Part shown: positions 1-8,145 of the stretch, piece after piece
Layout: each line of letters opens with the position of its first letter
Numbering within the stretch: position 1 is the stretch's first letter
DNA from: Candidatus Vogelbacteria bacterium
GTDB lineage: Bacteria > Patescibacteriota > Minisyncoccia > Phycocordibacterales > XYD1-FULL-46-19
Direction: 5' to 3'
Assembly: GCA_903825615.1 (NCBI GenBank)
Contig: CAIKBK010000025.1
Span: 1 to 12,177, forward strand
Length of the DNA stretch: 12,177 bases
Notes under the pieces: generated by a model
Told to the model about the DNA's origin: nothing
The model's database searches: none
What the model saw: only the letters and a program-made list of their open reading frames with translations
Translations under genes and position numbers: made by a program

Positions 1-479
1 ACCCGAGCATCTCGTTGGCTAAGATGAAAATTGCTTTCGTGGGCAATGCGATTACGCACTTTGTGAGCCTGCCAGGCTTCATCAATAGATTGGAAATCGC
101 CCCGTTCAATATTCTTCATTTTTTCACCCATATTATCTCCCGGTACGGAAAAAGTGTTCACCACCATCTCTAAGACTTTATCAGCTTCAATAATCGCCAA
201 CTTCCAATCATTTGGATTGTCAGAACCAATAAGCTTTATTATCTTATCCCAAATCTCATTCTGGACTGGTTTATCTATCGCTAATTGCTCTTTTACCTCT
301 TCAGTCATAGAACTTGGTTTGCCATAAACCCGTTCACGCTGTTCGCGCAAGATAGTTTCGTAACGGTAAAGAAAATAGATTACTCCGACCAAAAACAGCG
401 AGGAGACAACTAGAAAAATCCACCAAATAAGATCGAGCCAGCTAAAAAATTCCACTCGCGCCGATGGATCAAAAATCAT
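1..479 (-). CDS. Membrane-anchored protein with HEPN-like RNxxxH motif, C-terminus cut by window edge
   Basis: I do not recognise a named family. The reading frame from ATG at 479 runs open for 159 codons to the window edge, so the C-terminus is missing. Residues about 15-38 form one strongly hydrophobic helix (LIWWIFLVVSSLFLVGVIYF). A charged stretch follows (RYETILREQRERVYGK), so the rest is probably cytoplasmic by the positive-inside rule. The soluble part is helical, with DWKLAIIEADKVLEMVV and later KVRNRIAHES. R142-N143-x3-H147 matches the Rx4-6H signature of HEPN domains, which are often RNases or toxins but also include non-catalytic binding modules. The gene lies 53 bp after gatA on the same strand and could be cotranscribed with it. 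No Shine-Dalgarno is visible. The start is the first ATG in a frame that stays open further upstream. A TTG 9 nt upstream is a less likely alternative. The function is unknown. Confidence 0.75.
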   Translation of the reverse strand, partial: MIFDPSARVEFFSWLDLIWWIFLVVSSLFLVGVIYFLYRYETILREQRERVYGKPSSMTEEVKEQLAIDKPVQNEIWDKIIKLIGSDNPNDWKLAIIEADKVLEMVVNTFSVPGDNMGEKMKNIERGDFQSIDEAWQAHKVRNRIAHESNFHLSQRDAR

Positions 480-532
480 CGTTCGCAAATTAACAAAAAA
501 ATTGTAAACTAAATAAATTAAATACTCTAGGT

Positions 533-1969
533 TTAAGCCTGACATGTCTCTATTATTGTACCAAGTGTGAACAAAATGTCATCTCGACGCCAGGGGGCAA
601 CTATCTGGATAGCCAGAGGCAAGCCCTTATCAGTCTTACCTGTTGGCACACTCATCCCAGGCACACCGGCCATGTTAATCGGCACTGTGAAAATATCCTC
701 AAGATACATCTGTAAAGGGTCACTTGTATTCTTGCCAATGGGATAAGCTGGCGACGGGGCCACTGGTGTGGCCACGACGTCCACCTCTTCAAAAGCTTTG
801 GCATAATCACGGCGAATTAATTCACGCACTTCTGTCGCTTTGTTGTAATAGGCATCATAATAACCAGCGGAGAGCACATAAGTACCAAGCATAATACGGC
901 GACGAACCTCACGTCCGAGCTTCTCCCCCCGAGTCTTCATATAATCCTCAAGTAAATCTTTGCCCTCTACGTGCGCACCATAGCGTACTCCGTCAAAACG
1001 GGCCATATTGGCCGACACTTCAGAGAAGACTGTAATATAATAACAGGCTAAAGAATAATGGAGGTTGGGCATCTCAATCGTCTTAATCTCACAGCCGGCT
1101 TGTTCTAATTTCTTAAGCGTCTCACGGAAATTATTAATTACCACTTCATCGATACCGCCCTGATTTAAGAAAGACTCCGGCACGCCTATTCGTAATTTCT
1201 TCGCCTCGCCGAAACTTTTAGTGGAGGCGGGTAATTCAGGTAAGTCATAACTTGTCGAGTCATAACGGTCCCAACCACGAATGGCGTTGTAGATAATTTC
1301 GGCATCTTCAATATTCTTGGCAATTGGTCCAATCTGGTCAAGTGACGAGGCCATAGCCATCACGCCATAACGACTAACCGAGCCATAGGTTGGCTTGAGA
1401 CCAACCGCTCCGCAAAAAGCCGACGGCTGACGAATTGAGCCACCAGTATCAGAGCCGAGCGCCGCGAGACATAAATTGCCACCCACGGCCGTGGCCGAAC
1501 CACCCGAAGAACCACCTGGCACACAAGTGGGATCGTGAGGGTTGCGAGTAATACCATAAGCGGAGTTCTCGGTTGAACCCCCCATCGCAAATTCATCCAT
1601 ATTTGTTCTGCCTAAAAAGACAACTCCTCTGGCTTTTAACTTCTCTATGACCGTGGCGTCATAAGTCGCCACATAATTCTCAAGCATCTTCGAAGCGGAT
1701 GAAGCGATTCGCCCCTTGATCAAGATATTATCTTTAATGGCCATCGGTATACCGGTTAAGATATCGGCTTGGCCGGCATGAATCCTCTTATCCGCCTCCC
1801 CCGCCTGCTCGAGCACATCAGCAAAAACTTCCAGATAAGCGTTGAGCTCGCCATTCTTCTTTTTTATTTCTTTCAGATAAGCCTCAGCTAACTCGACAGC
1901 GGTAAAATCACCGTGCACCAGCGCCTCATGCGCCTTCTTGATTGTTAAATTTTCTAAATCTATGGTCAT
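533..1969 (-). CDS. gatA: Aspartyl/glutamyl-tRNA(Asn/Gln) amidotransferase subunit A
   Basis: GatA hydrolyses glutamine and supplies ammonia so that GatCAB can convert Glu-tRNA(Gln) or Asp-tRNA(Asn) to the correct aminoacyl-tRNA in the cytoplasm. At 478 aa it is full length. The amidase-signature triad is intact: K79 (AIKDN), cis-Ser S154 (GGSSGGS) and nucleophile S178 (DTGGSIRQP). The numbering matches the triad known for Staphylococcus aureus GatA. The N-terminal helical region and the C-terminal part (VPINMAGVPGMSVPTG, then LAIQIVAP) are also normal. The ATG lies 4 nt after the gatC stop codon, so the two genes are almost certainly translated from one message (ligA-rluB-gatC-gatA). gatB is not in the window. 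It may lie beyond the left edge or elsewhere in the genome. The start at 1969 gives the usual N-terminus (DLENLTIKKAHEAL). Confidence 0.97.
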   Translation of the reverse strand: MTIDLENLTIKKAHEALVHGDFTAVELAEAYLKEIKKKNGELNAYLEVFADVLEQAGEADKRIHAGQADILTGIPMAIKDNILIKGRIASSASKMLENYVATYDATVIEKLKARGVVFLGRTNMDEFAMGGSTENSAYGITRNPHDPTCVPGGSSGGSATAVGGNLCLAALGSDTGGSIRQPSAFCGAVGLKPTYGSVSRYGVMAMASSLDQIGPIAKNIEDAEIIYNAIRGWDRYDSTSYDLPELPASTKSFGEAKKLRIGVPESFLNQGGIDEVVINNFRETLKKLEQAGCEIKTIEMPNLHYSLACYYITVFSEVSANMARFDGVRYGAHVEGKDLLEDYMKTRGEKLGREVRRRIMLGTYVLSAGYYDAYYNKATEVRELIRRDYAKAFEEVDVVATPVAPSPAYPIGKNTSDPLQMYLEDIFTVPINMAGVPGMSVPTGKTDKGLPLAIQIVAPWRRDDILFTLGTIIETCQA

Positions 1970-1973
1970 AAGT

Positions 1974-2282
1974 TTAAGTCAGAGAATCACCAAGAATTTT
2001 CTTAACCACATAATAATCACCTTTGCGTTTTGGTGCTTGGGACAGGATAATCTCGGTATTCACACCCGCGACAAAAGGTTCTTCGTCCTCACGCATGACA
2101 TTACGAAGATAATGATTGCCGGGCTTGCCCTCCGAAGCTTCAGCGTAGGAGGGGGCATTCTGAAGTTCACCAACATAGCCCAAAATAGACTCCATATCCT
2201 TTTGGAGCTTATCTTTCTCAGACTCGGACAAAGCAATTCTGGCCAAATTAGCCAGATTATCAATATCTTTTCGCTCTAACAT
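1974..2282 (-). CDS. gatC: Aspartyl/glutamyl-tRNA amidotransferase subunit C with in-frame palindromic insertion
   Basis: GatC is the small subunit that wraps around GatA and stabilises the GatA-GatB contact. This 102-aa protein has the typical N-terminal helix pair (DIDNLANLARIALSESEKDKL, then DMESILGYVGELQN) and the conserved VMREDE box (residues 62-67). The C-terminus (KKILG) is also typical. Residues 43-53 (APSYAEASEGK) replace the usual acidic loop between the second helix and the REDE box. They are encoded by a palindromic DNA element at 2124-2155 that also occurs in ligA. The gene starts 4 nt after the pseudouridine synthase stop and ends 4 nt before gatA. No Shine-Dalgarno is visible. 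The product call is firm. Calling the loop an insertion is an inference from the shared DNA. Confidence 0.94.
   Translation of the reverse strand: MLERKDIDNLANLARIALSESEKDKLQKDMESILGYVGELQNAPSYAEASEGKPGNHYLRNVMREDEEPFVAGVNTEIILSQAPKRKGDYYVVKKILGDSLT
2124..2155 (-). repeat. Palindromic element, copy 1 (in gatC)
   Basis: The 26-bp core at 2128-2153 begins CCCTCC and ends GGAGGG. Its 12-nt arms pair at 10 of 12 positions around a 2-nt centre. Read on the minus strand, 2155-2124 matches ligA 4681-4712 (plus strand) at 30 of 32 positions, so the copies lie in opposite orientation relative to their host genes. In gatC it is read in frame as residues 43-53. Such dispersed in-frame palindromes resemble Rickettsia palindromic elements in behaviour, not in sequence. 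Confidence 0.75.
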
Positions 2283-2286
2283 TTGT

Positions 2287-3003
2287 CTAGTATAGCATCG
2301 CTAAGAAATCTTTCAATTCTTGGCCGGTTAGCCCACGCCATTTACCAGGGGCGAGATTGCCTAATTTAATATTCATAACTCGCACCCGCTTCAAGTTCTT
2401 AACAGTCAAATGAGCACCATCGAGCATGCGGCGAATTTGATGTTTTTTGCCTTCGGTGAGAATTATCACCATAGAGTTAGGGCCAGTTATTTCTACTTTC
2501 TTTGCCTTCAATTTCTCGCGCAAAGAAAGCACTCCGCCCTCAAGAATCTTCTTATGCATGGGAGAAACTTTCTCCTTCACCTCTACCTCATACTCCTTCT
2601 CGTGTTCATATTTAGGGTTAAGCAAGCGGTCAGTCAAACGGCCGTCATTGGTCAGTAAAATCAAACCTTCGGATTCTTTGTCTAGGCGTCCGAGGGGAAA
2701 AATATCTTTTCTCTTCGTCAGATTCGCAATTTCGCGTTCACCCTCCCGTGGCGAATGCGTCACTATTCCGCGCGGTTTATAGAAAGCAAGATATTCATAA
2801 ATTTTCTCAGTTAATTTTTCTCCAGCTTTTTTAGTCAACTCTACTTTGTCACTCTTCTTCACTTGATAACCTAAGACTGCTAGCTCTCCATTGACCAACA
2901 CCAAGCCTTTAGCAATGAGTTCATCGGCTCCGCGTCTCGTCGCTATCCCTTGCAACTCTAAATAGCGGTTGATTCTGATTGGAAATTTTATTTCTTCTGA
3001 CAT
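2287..3003 (-). CDS. RsuA/RluB-family rRNA pseudouridine synthase
   Basis: It isomerises a specific uridine in rRNA to pseudouridine. The 238-aa protein has an N-terminal S4 RNA-binding domain at about residues 7-54 (INRYLELQGIATRRGADELI, with VNG about 38). A catalytic RsuA/RluB/RluE/RluF domain follows. The family signature GRLDKESEGLILLTNDG holds the catalytic aspartate D108. YLAFYKPRGIVTHS (about 71-84) and the late motif GKKHQIRRML are also present. The family resemblance is closest to RluB (23S rRNA) or RsuA (16S rRNA), and the target cannot be settled from sequence alone. The gene lies 4 nt after ligA and 4 nt before gatC, so it is the second gene of the ligA operon. The stop is TAG. 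The start is preceded by an A/T-rich stretch with no Shine-Dalgarno. Confidence 0.93.
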   Translation of the reverse strand: MSEEIKFPIRINRYLELQGIATRRGADELIAKGLVLVNGELAVLGYQVKKSDKVELTKKAGEKLTEKIYEYLAFYKPRGIVTHSPREGEREIANLTKRKDIFPLGRLDKESEGLILLTNDGRLTDRLLNPKYEHEKEYEVEVKEKVSPMHKKILEGGVLSLREKLKAKKVEITGPNSMVIILTEGKKHQIRRMLDGAHLTVKNLKRVRVMNIKLGNLAPGKWRGLTGQELKDFLAMLY

Positions 3004-3007
3004 AAAC

Positions 3008-5066
<2,059 letters not shown>

Positions 5067-5068
5067 TA

Positions 5069-5074
5069 ATTATA
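5069..5074 (-). promoter_or_regulatory. Possible -10 hexamer for the ligA operon
   Basis: A perfect TATAAT on the minus strand lies in the 96-bp gap upstream of ligA. No good -35 hexamer is seen at 16-18 bp. If it is used, the transcript would start near 5062-5063, placing the 5033-5066 hairpin at the extreme 5' end of the mRNA. Confidence 0.4.
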
Positions 5075-5122
5075 AGTAAAATATGAAAAAAGAGGAAATG
5101 CCTAGACTAAATTAAACTTGGG

Positions 5123-5677
5123 TTATTTTGCAATATAAAAAGCCGAACGAATAGCCTTCCTATCTCCACTCCCGCTATAACCATTGGCTCTTATCACATA
5201 CAGAGATTTCTCAATTAGACTAGTGTTAGAACAACCCAGCGAACCAGCAGAGAGCCTACATTTGTTAAACTGAACACGAAGGTCAAAGGAGTTCGGCCCA
5301 ATATCAACAGGAGCAGAGGTAAATACAGGATAATCATCACTACTAGATAAATACATAGTTAAAGGCAAGTCGATCTGACCGAGACAATTAATCTCGGCTA
5401 TACTATTAAAAGCGACGGTCATGTTTCCCGTTAGATCATCTACCGTTCTAGTAAAGAAAGGGTTATCGTCTAAAAGCTTAGTATAATTAACAAGACATTC
5501 TCGGCCAGAATTCGCTAAATAGTAGTAAGAAGTCTCAGAATTACGGCTAACTGAAGAATAGACTAATTGTTTGGTAATGATATTCATTAAAATAACCCCA
5601 ATAGATAAAACCGCACCGCTCAACAATAAGGCGTATAGAAGGGCGAAGCCATTTTTATTTTTAAAAAAATTTTTCAT
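5123..5677 (-). CDS. GspK/PilX-like minor pilin lacking Glu5
   Basis: This is a probable minor pilin of the type IV pilus or pseudopilus. The short basic leader MKNFFKNKNG is followed by a long hydrophobic helix, FALLYALLLSGAVLSIGVIL. This looks like a prepilin peptidase site (NG|F), but mature position 5 is Tyr and not the usual Glu. In known type II secretion and type IV pilus systems the tip subunit (GspK; often PilX-like proteins) lacks this Glu. The 184-aa protein has a globular part with four cysteines (SGRECL, INCLG, NKCRL, GCSNT) that could form disulfides. It is the last gene of the run of four minor pilin genes and starts 8 nt after the PilV-like gene ends. The C-terminus is much shorter than GspK, so the PilX-like label rests mainly on the N-terminus and gene order. 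Confidence 0.8.
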   Translation of the reverse strand: MKNFFKNKNGFALLYALLLSGAVLSIGVILMNIITKQLVYSSVSRNSETSYYYLANSGRECLVNYTKLLDDNPFFTRTVDDLTGNMTVAFNSIAEINCLGQIDLPLTMYLSSSDDYPVFTSAPVDIGPNSFDLRVQFNKCRLSAGSLGCSNTSLIEKSLYVIRANGYSGSGDRKAIRSAFYIAK

Positions 5678-5685
5678 AATTATTT

Positions 5686-6168
5686 TTAATAGGCAAATAT
5701 TATAGTAGAAGAGGTGATATATTTTGTTACCGTCCCCGCCATATAAGAGGCGGTGGAAGTGATCCGATATTGATTCCCTCCTACCGGCAAATCAATTTGA
5801 TCAACTTTTACTTCCCGACCATAATTTGTCGCGGTACCCCCACCAGGACTACAATCAAAACCAGTACCAGTATGCCAGTAAAATTGAGAACAAGTATAAA
5901 GTAGATCGTTAATAGTACCTGTTTTATTATACTTATCACCATCGCCATTTCTATCGTCAATTGCTAATTCTACACCCTCTTGAGCCAAGAAAGAAGCGGT
6001 CATCTGATCTTTAATAAAACGAGAATCTTGCAAAGCACGGGAGAGAAGTGACATTGGGCCAAGAACGGTAATGACCAAAATAGTAATTGCCACAAATGTC
6101 TCTATTAAAGTAAAACCCCTCGATGAACTCGGGACGTGGCCAGATTGTTTTTTGTAATCTTTAATCAT
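5686..6168 (-). CDS. PilV/GspI-like minor pilin
   Basis: This prepilin has leader MIKDYKKQSGHVPSSSRG and cleavage predicted at RG|FTLIE. The N-terminal helix FTLIETFVAITILVITVLG has Glu5, and the following SLLSRALQ...FLAQEGVELA matches the PilV/GspI style. I chose the ATG at 6168, which lies 4 nt after the previous stop and gives 160 aa. The frame also has an ATG at 6222, but using it would overlap the upstream gene by 50 bp and add a hydrophobic stretch (MLNFLSKILFLKGILI) before the prepilin leader. The globular part has two cysteines, in YTCSQ and FDCSPGGG. It is the third gene of the minor pilin set and probably forms part of the pilus priming or tip complex. Confidence 0.83.
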   Translation of the reverse strand: MIKDYKKQSGHVPSSSRGFTLIETFVAITILVITVLGPMSLLSRALQDSRFIKDQMTASFLAQEGVELAIDDRNGDGDKYNKTGTINDLLYTCSQFYWHTGTGFDCSPGGGTATNYGREVKVDQIDLPVGGNQYRITSTASYMAGTVTKYITSSTIIFAY

Positions 6169-6172
6169 TTTT

Positions 6173-6754
6173 TTAATTAGGATTCCTTTGAGAAACAGTA
6201 TTTTGGATAAAAAATTCAACAAGCTCTCGGCCAGTGCCAGCTGTACCTTGAATTAAAATTTTTACTTTGCTTCGCAAAAGACCCACTTCGTCAGTTGTTG
6301 TTATAAAATTTAAATTTGTGACATTAATATCAGAAGAAGTAAATCGATTCTCTTCCACAGCAGTACAAGGACAGGAACCAGAACATTTTAGAATTGTCCC
6401 TTTGCCACTAATAATCTGCCCGAGAGAATAACAAGCATCGGAAATGGTATCGTCAAAAGCGGCATCAACTGGCTTAAAACCAAAACAAGTACCAGCAGGA
6501 CTACAACCTACGGTTTGGTAAGCTGTCCCCTCTCTGATACCAAGCGACATAGACTGAAGGGAGAAATTAAAATTGTCCATAATTAGGCGCATCTTCTGCG
6601 CCTTTTTATAGGCATAGGACATAGTGAGGAGTGTCGAGACAACAATAAAAGCCACAATGACAAAGATCGATACTGCCACCATCATTTCAATCAAAGTAAA
6701 ACCTCTTCTTGTCTTGAGTTTCATCGAAAGATTATTTGTCTTATTCTTCAACAT
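6173..6754 (-). CDS. PilW/GspJ-like minor pilin
   Basis: This 193-aa prepilin has a basic leader ending KLKTRRG, the site RG|FTLIE and the helix FTLIEMMVAVSIFVIVAFIVV with Glu5. This pattern, and the TLLTMSYAYKKAQ that follows, resembles PilW/GspJ. The middle is Cys-rich (VGCSPAGTC, DACYS, LKCSGSCPC), suggesting disulfides outside the cell membrane. The leader is long if the ATG at 6754 is used, and an internal ATG (MKLKTRRG) 30 nt later is an alternative start. The gene begins 13 nt after the GspH-like gene and ends 4 nt before the PilV-like start, so it is part of one operon. Assignment to J rather than another minor class is inferred from N-terminal resemblance and order. Confidence 0.82.
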   Translation of the reverse strand: MLKNKTNNLSMKLKTRRGFTLIEMMVAVSIFVIVAFIVVSTLLTMSYAYKKAQKMRLIMDNFNFSLQSMSLGIREGTAYQTVGCSPAGTCFGFKPVDAAFDDTISDACYSLGQIISGKGTILKCSGSCPCTAVEENRFTSSDINVTNLNFITTTDEVGLLRSKVKILIQGTAGTGRELVEFFIQNTVSQRNPN

Positions 6755-6767
6755 TTTTCAATATATT

Positions 6768-7391
6768 TTATGGACAACTAGTAGTGCAACTAGCAACAGC
6801 AATCTGGCCATTGGCGTAAATACGAACACAGTTAGACAAAGAGATATTTTTCACACTCTGAATTTTGATATCAACATAATTAAAAGGAGTATCACCACTC
6901 TCCCCATCTACGTAGGCTTTGGCCTCTAAAGCTGTGCCAATACTTTCAGTGTAAGAATTAGCTTTATAAGTCACGTCTAGAGTGCCAATATTACACTTTA
7001 GGCCACCACTATTATCTTTCAAAATAATCTTCGTGATCTGGAAACCGCCATTTAGGTTAATTTCGGTCGGCACTAAGTCTTTATATAAAGAAAAATGTTC
7101 TTGATTATTACTACCAAAAGACAATTTATAGGTAACCTGAGTTGTACTATCAGCCCCAACTTGCGCTGCGCCATAAACTTGAGCCCCACGAATATTAGTG
7201 GCCACTTCACTAACAGTAAGATCAAGAGTGCTCTTATTGCGGAAATTGGGAATATCGACGATTAAAACAGTTGTCATAATGGCAAAAATAGCAATAACAA
7301 TCATGAGTTCTAACATCGAAAACCCCTTAGCTAAATTCAAGGAAGATTCTTTTATTAGATTTTTTTTATTAAAAGAAAACATCAATAACAT
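6768..7391 (-). CDS. FimT/GspH-like minor pilin
   Basis: This prepilin has the site KG|FSMLE and the helix FSMLELMIVIAIFAIMTTVLIV. Glu5 is present. The leader before the cleavage site is unusually long, 20-23 residues. Two ATGs are possible: 7391 (207 aa) and 7382 (204 aa). Both overlap the end of pilD, by 23 or 14 bp, so translation is probably coupled to pilD. The mature part (PNFRNKSTLDLTVSEVATNIRGAQVYG) matches the FimT/GspH-type layout with a beta-rich C-terminal domain. It has three Cys near the end (SNCVR and SCTTSCP) and one in GLKCN. This is the first of the four minor pilins. Confidence 0.84.
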   Translation of the reverse strand: MLLMFSFNKKNLIKESSLNLAKGFSMLELMIVIAIFAIMTTVLIVDIPNFRNKSTLDLTVSEVATNIRGAQVYGAAQVGADSTTQVTYKLSFGSNNQEHFSLYKDLVPTEINLNGGFQITKIILKDNSGGLKCNIGTLDVTYKANSYTESIGTALEAKAYVDGESGDTPFNYVDIKIQSVKNISLSNCVRIYANGQIAVASCTTSCP

Positions 7392-8139
7392 TAAAATTAA
7401 AAAACAGGGTAATTAAAAAAGAAACAATCAAAAACGGGGCAAAGGGAACTTCACTCTTCATATTATAACTCTTCTTCCTCTTTTTTAATAGGTTAGAAAC
7501 GGCAATAAGAGCGAGTCCAACAAGAGCGCCGAGCCAGAAGGCCAGCATAAGAGCAGACAAGCCATCACGAACACCAAGAAAGAGACCAAGACCAAGCGCC
7601 AACTTGACATCGCCGAAGCCAAGCCATCGGCCGTGAGAAATGGCCCAGAGAATAAAGAGGGGTAAAGCAGTCACCACTCCCCCACCAAGAACAAAGACCA
7701 ATTTGGTAAAAATTAAACCAGGGAAAAAGAAAGGGTAGACGAGACCCGCCAAAATAAAAAGACCTACAAACAAATCAGGAATAATTTGATGGCGCAAATC
7801 ATAGACTGTAATAACCATCAGAAGAGAAACAGTAAAAGCGTAAAAGGCAAACAGAGGCCAATTGCTAGGAGCCAATTGAAGATAAACCAAAACAAAGAGC
7901 AGACCAGTCGAGAGCTCGACTAGAGGGTATTGCCAAGAGATCTTGCTATAACAGAGACGACACTTGCCTCTTTGGACCAAGAAACTAAGAACGGGCACGA
8001 GCTCGTACCATGTAAGTTTCTTACCACAAGACAGGCAACCAGACCGGCCGGACAAAGTCCGGCCGGTGTTGTAACGATAAATGACAACATTGAGAAAACT
8101 ACCGATAATTAGGCCCAAGATGAAAATAGAAATGAGCAT
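7369..8139 (-). CDS. pilD: Type IV prepilin peptidase / N-methyltransferase
   Basis: PilD is a membrane aspartyl protease that cleaves prepilin leaders after Gly and N-methylates the new N-terminus. At 256 aa it is full length, with an N-terminal DiS_P_DiS domain and four zinc-type cysteines: C35 and C38 (CLSC), C60 and C63 (CRLC). The catalytic aspartates are D114 (VYDLRHQIIPD) and D177 (GFGDVKLA). Multiple membrane helices and the late VPFAPFL motif complete the family signature. All six prepilins in the window carry sites this enzyme would recognise. The gene starts 6 nt after the surface-protein stop and its end overlaps the GspH-like start, so it is tightly coupled. A perfect 11-bp hairpin (8043-8067) lies within codons for T25-R33. 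Confidence 0.96.
   Translation of the reverse strand: MLISIFILGLIIGSFLNVVIYRYNTGRTLSGRSGCLSCGKKLTWYELVPVLSFLVQRGKCRLCYSKISWQYPLVELSTGLLFVLVYLQLAPSNWPLFAFYAFTVSLLMVITVYDLRHQIIPDLFVGLFILAGLVYPFFFPGLIFTKLVFVLGGGVVTALPLFILWAISHGRWLGFGDVKLALGLGLFLGVRDGLSALMLAFWLGALVGLALIAVSNLLKKRKKSYNMKSEVPFAPFLIVSFLITLFFNFNVIDVFF
8043..8067 (-). repeat. Perfect 11-bp hairpin inside pilD
   Basis: The arms ACCGGCCGGAC (8043-8053) and GTCCGGCCGGT (8057-8067) are exact reverse complements around AAA. The run is far more GC-rich than the surrounding A/T-rich genes. It encodes about T25-R33, just before the first zinc-type CxxC of PilD. Since the protein length here looks normal for the family, it need not be an insertion. 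Confidence 0.6.
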
Positions 8140-8145
8140 ATAGGT

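Noticed and set aside
1938..2279. Plus-strand open frame of 113 codons opposite gatC
   Set aside because: It is antisense to the well-conserved gatC and the gatA start, and its product has no recognisable motif. It is a shadow frame.
6169..6222. Longer start for the PilV-like minor pilin
   Set aside because: It would overlap the upstream gene by 50 bp and put a second hydrophobic stretch before the prepilin leader. The ATG at 6168, 4 nt after the previous stop, is the better start.
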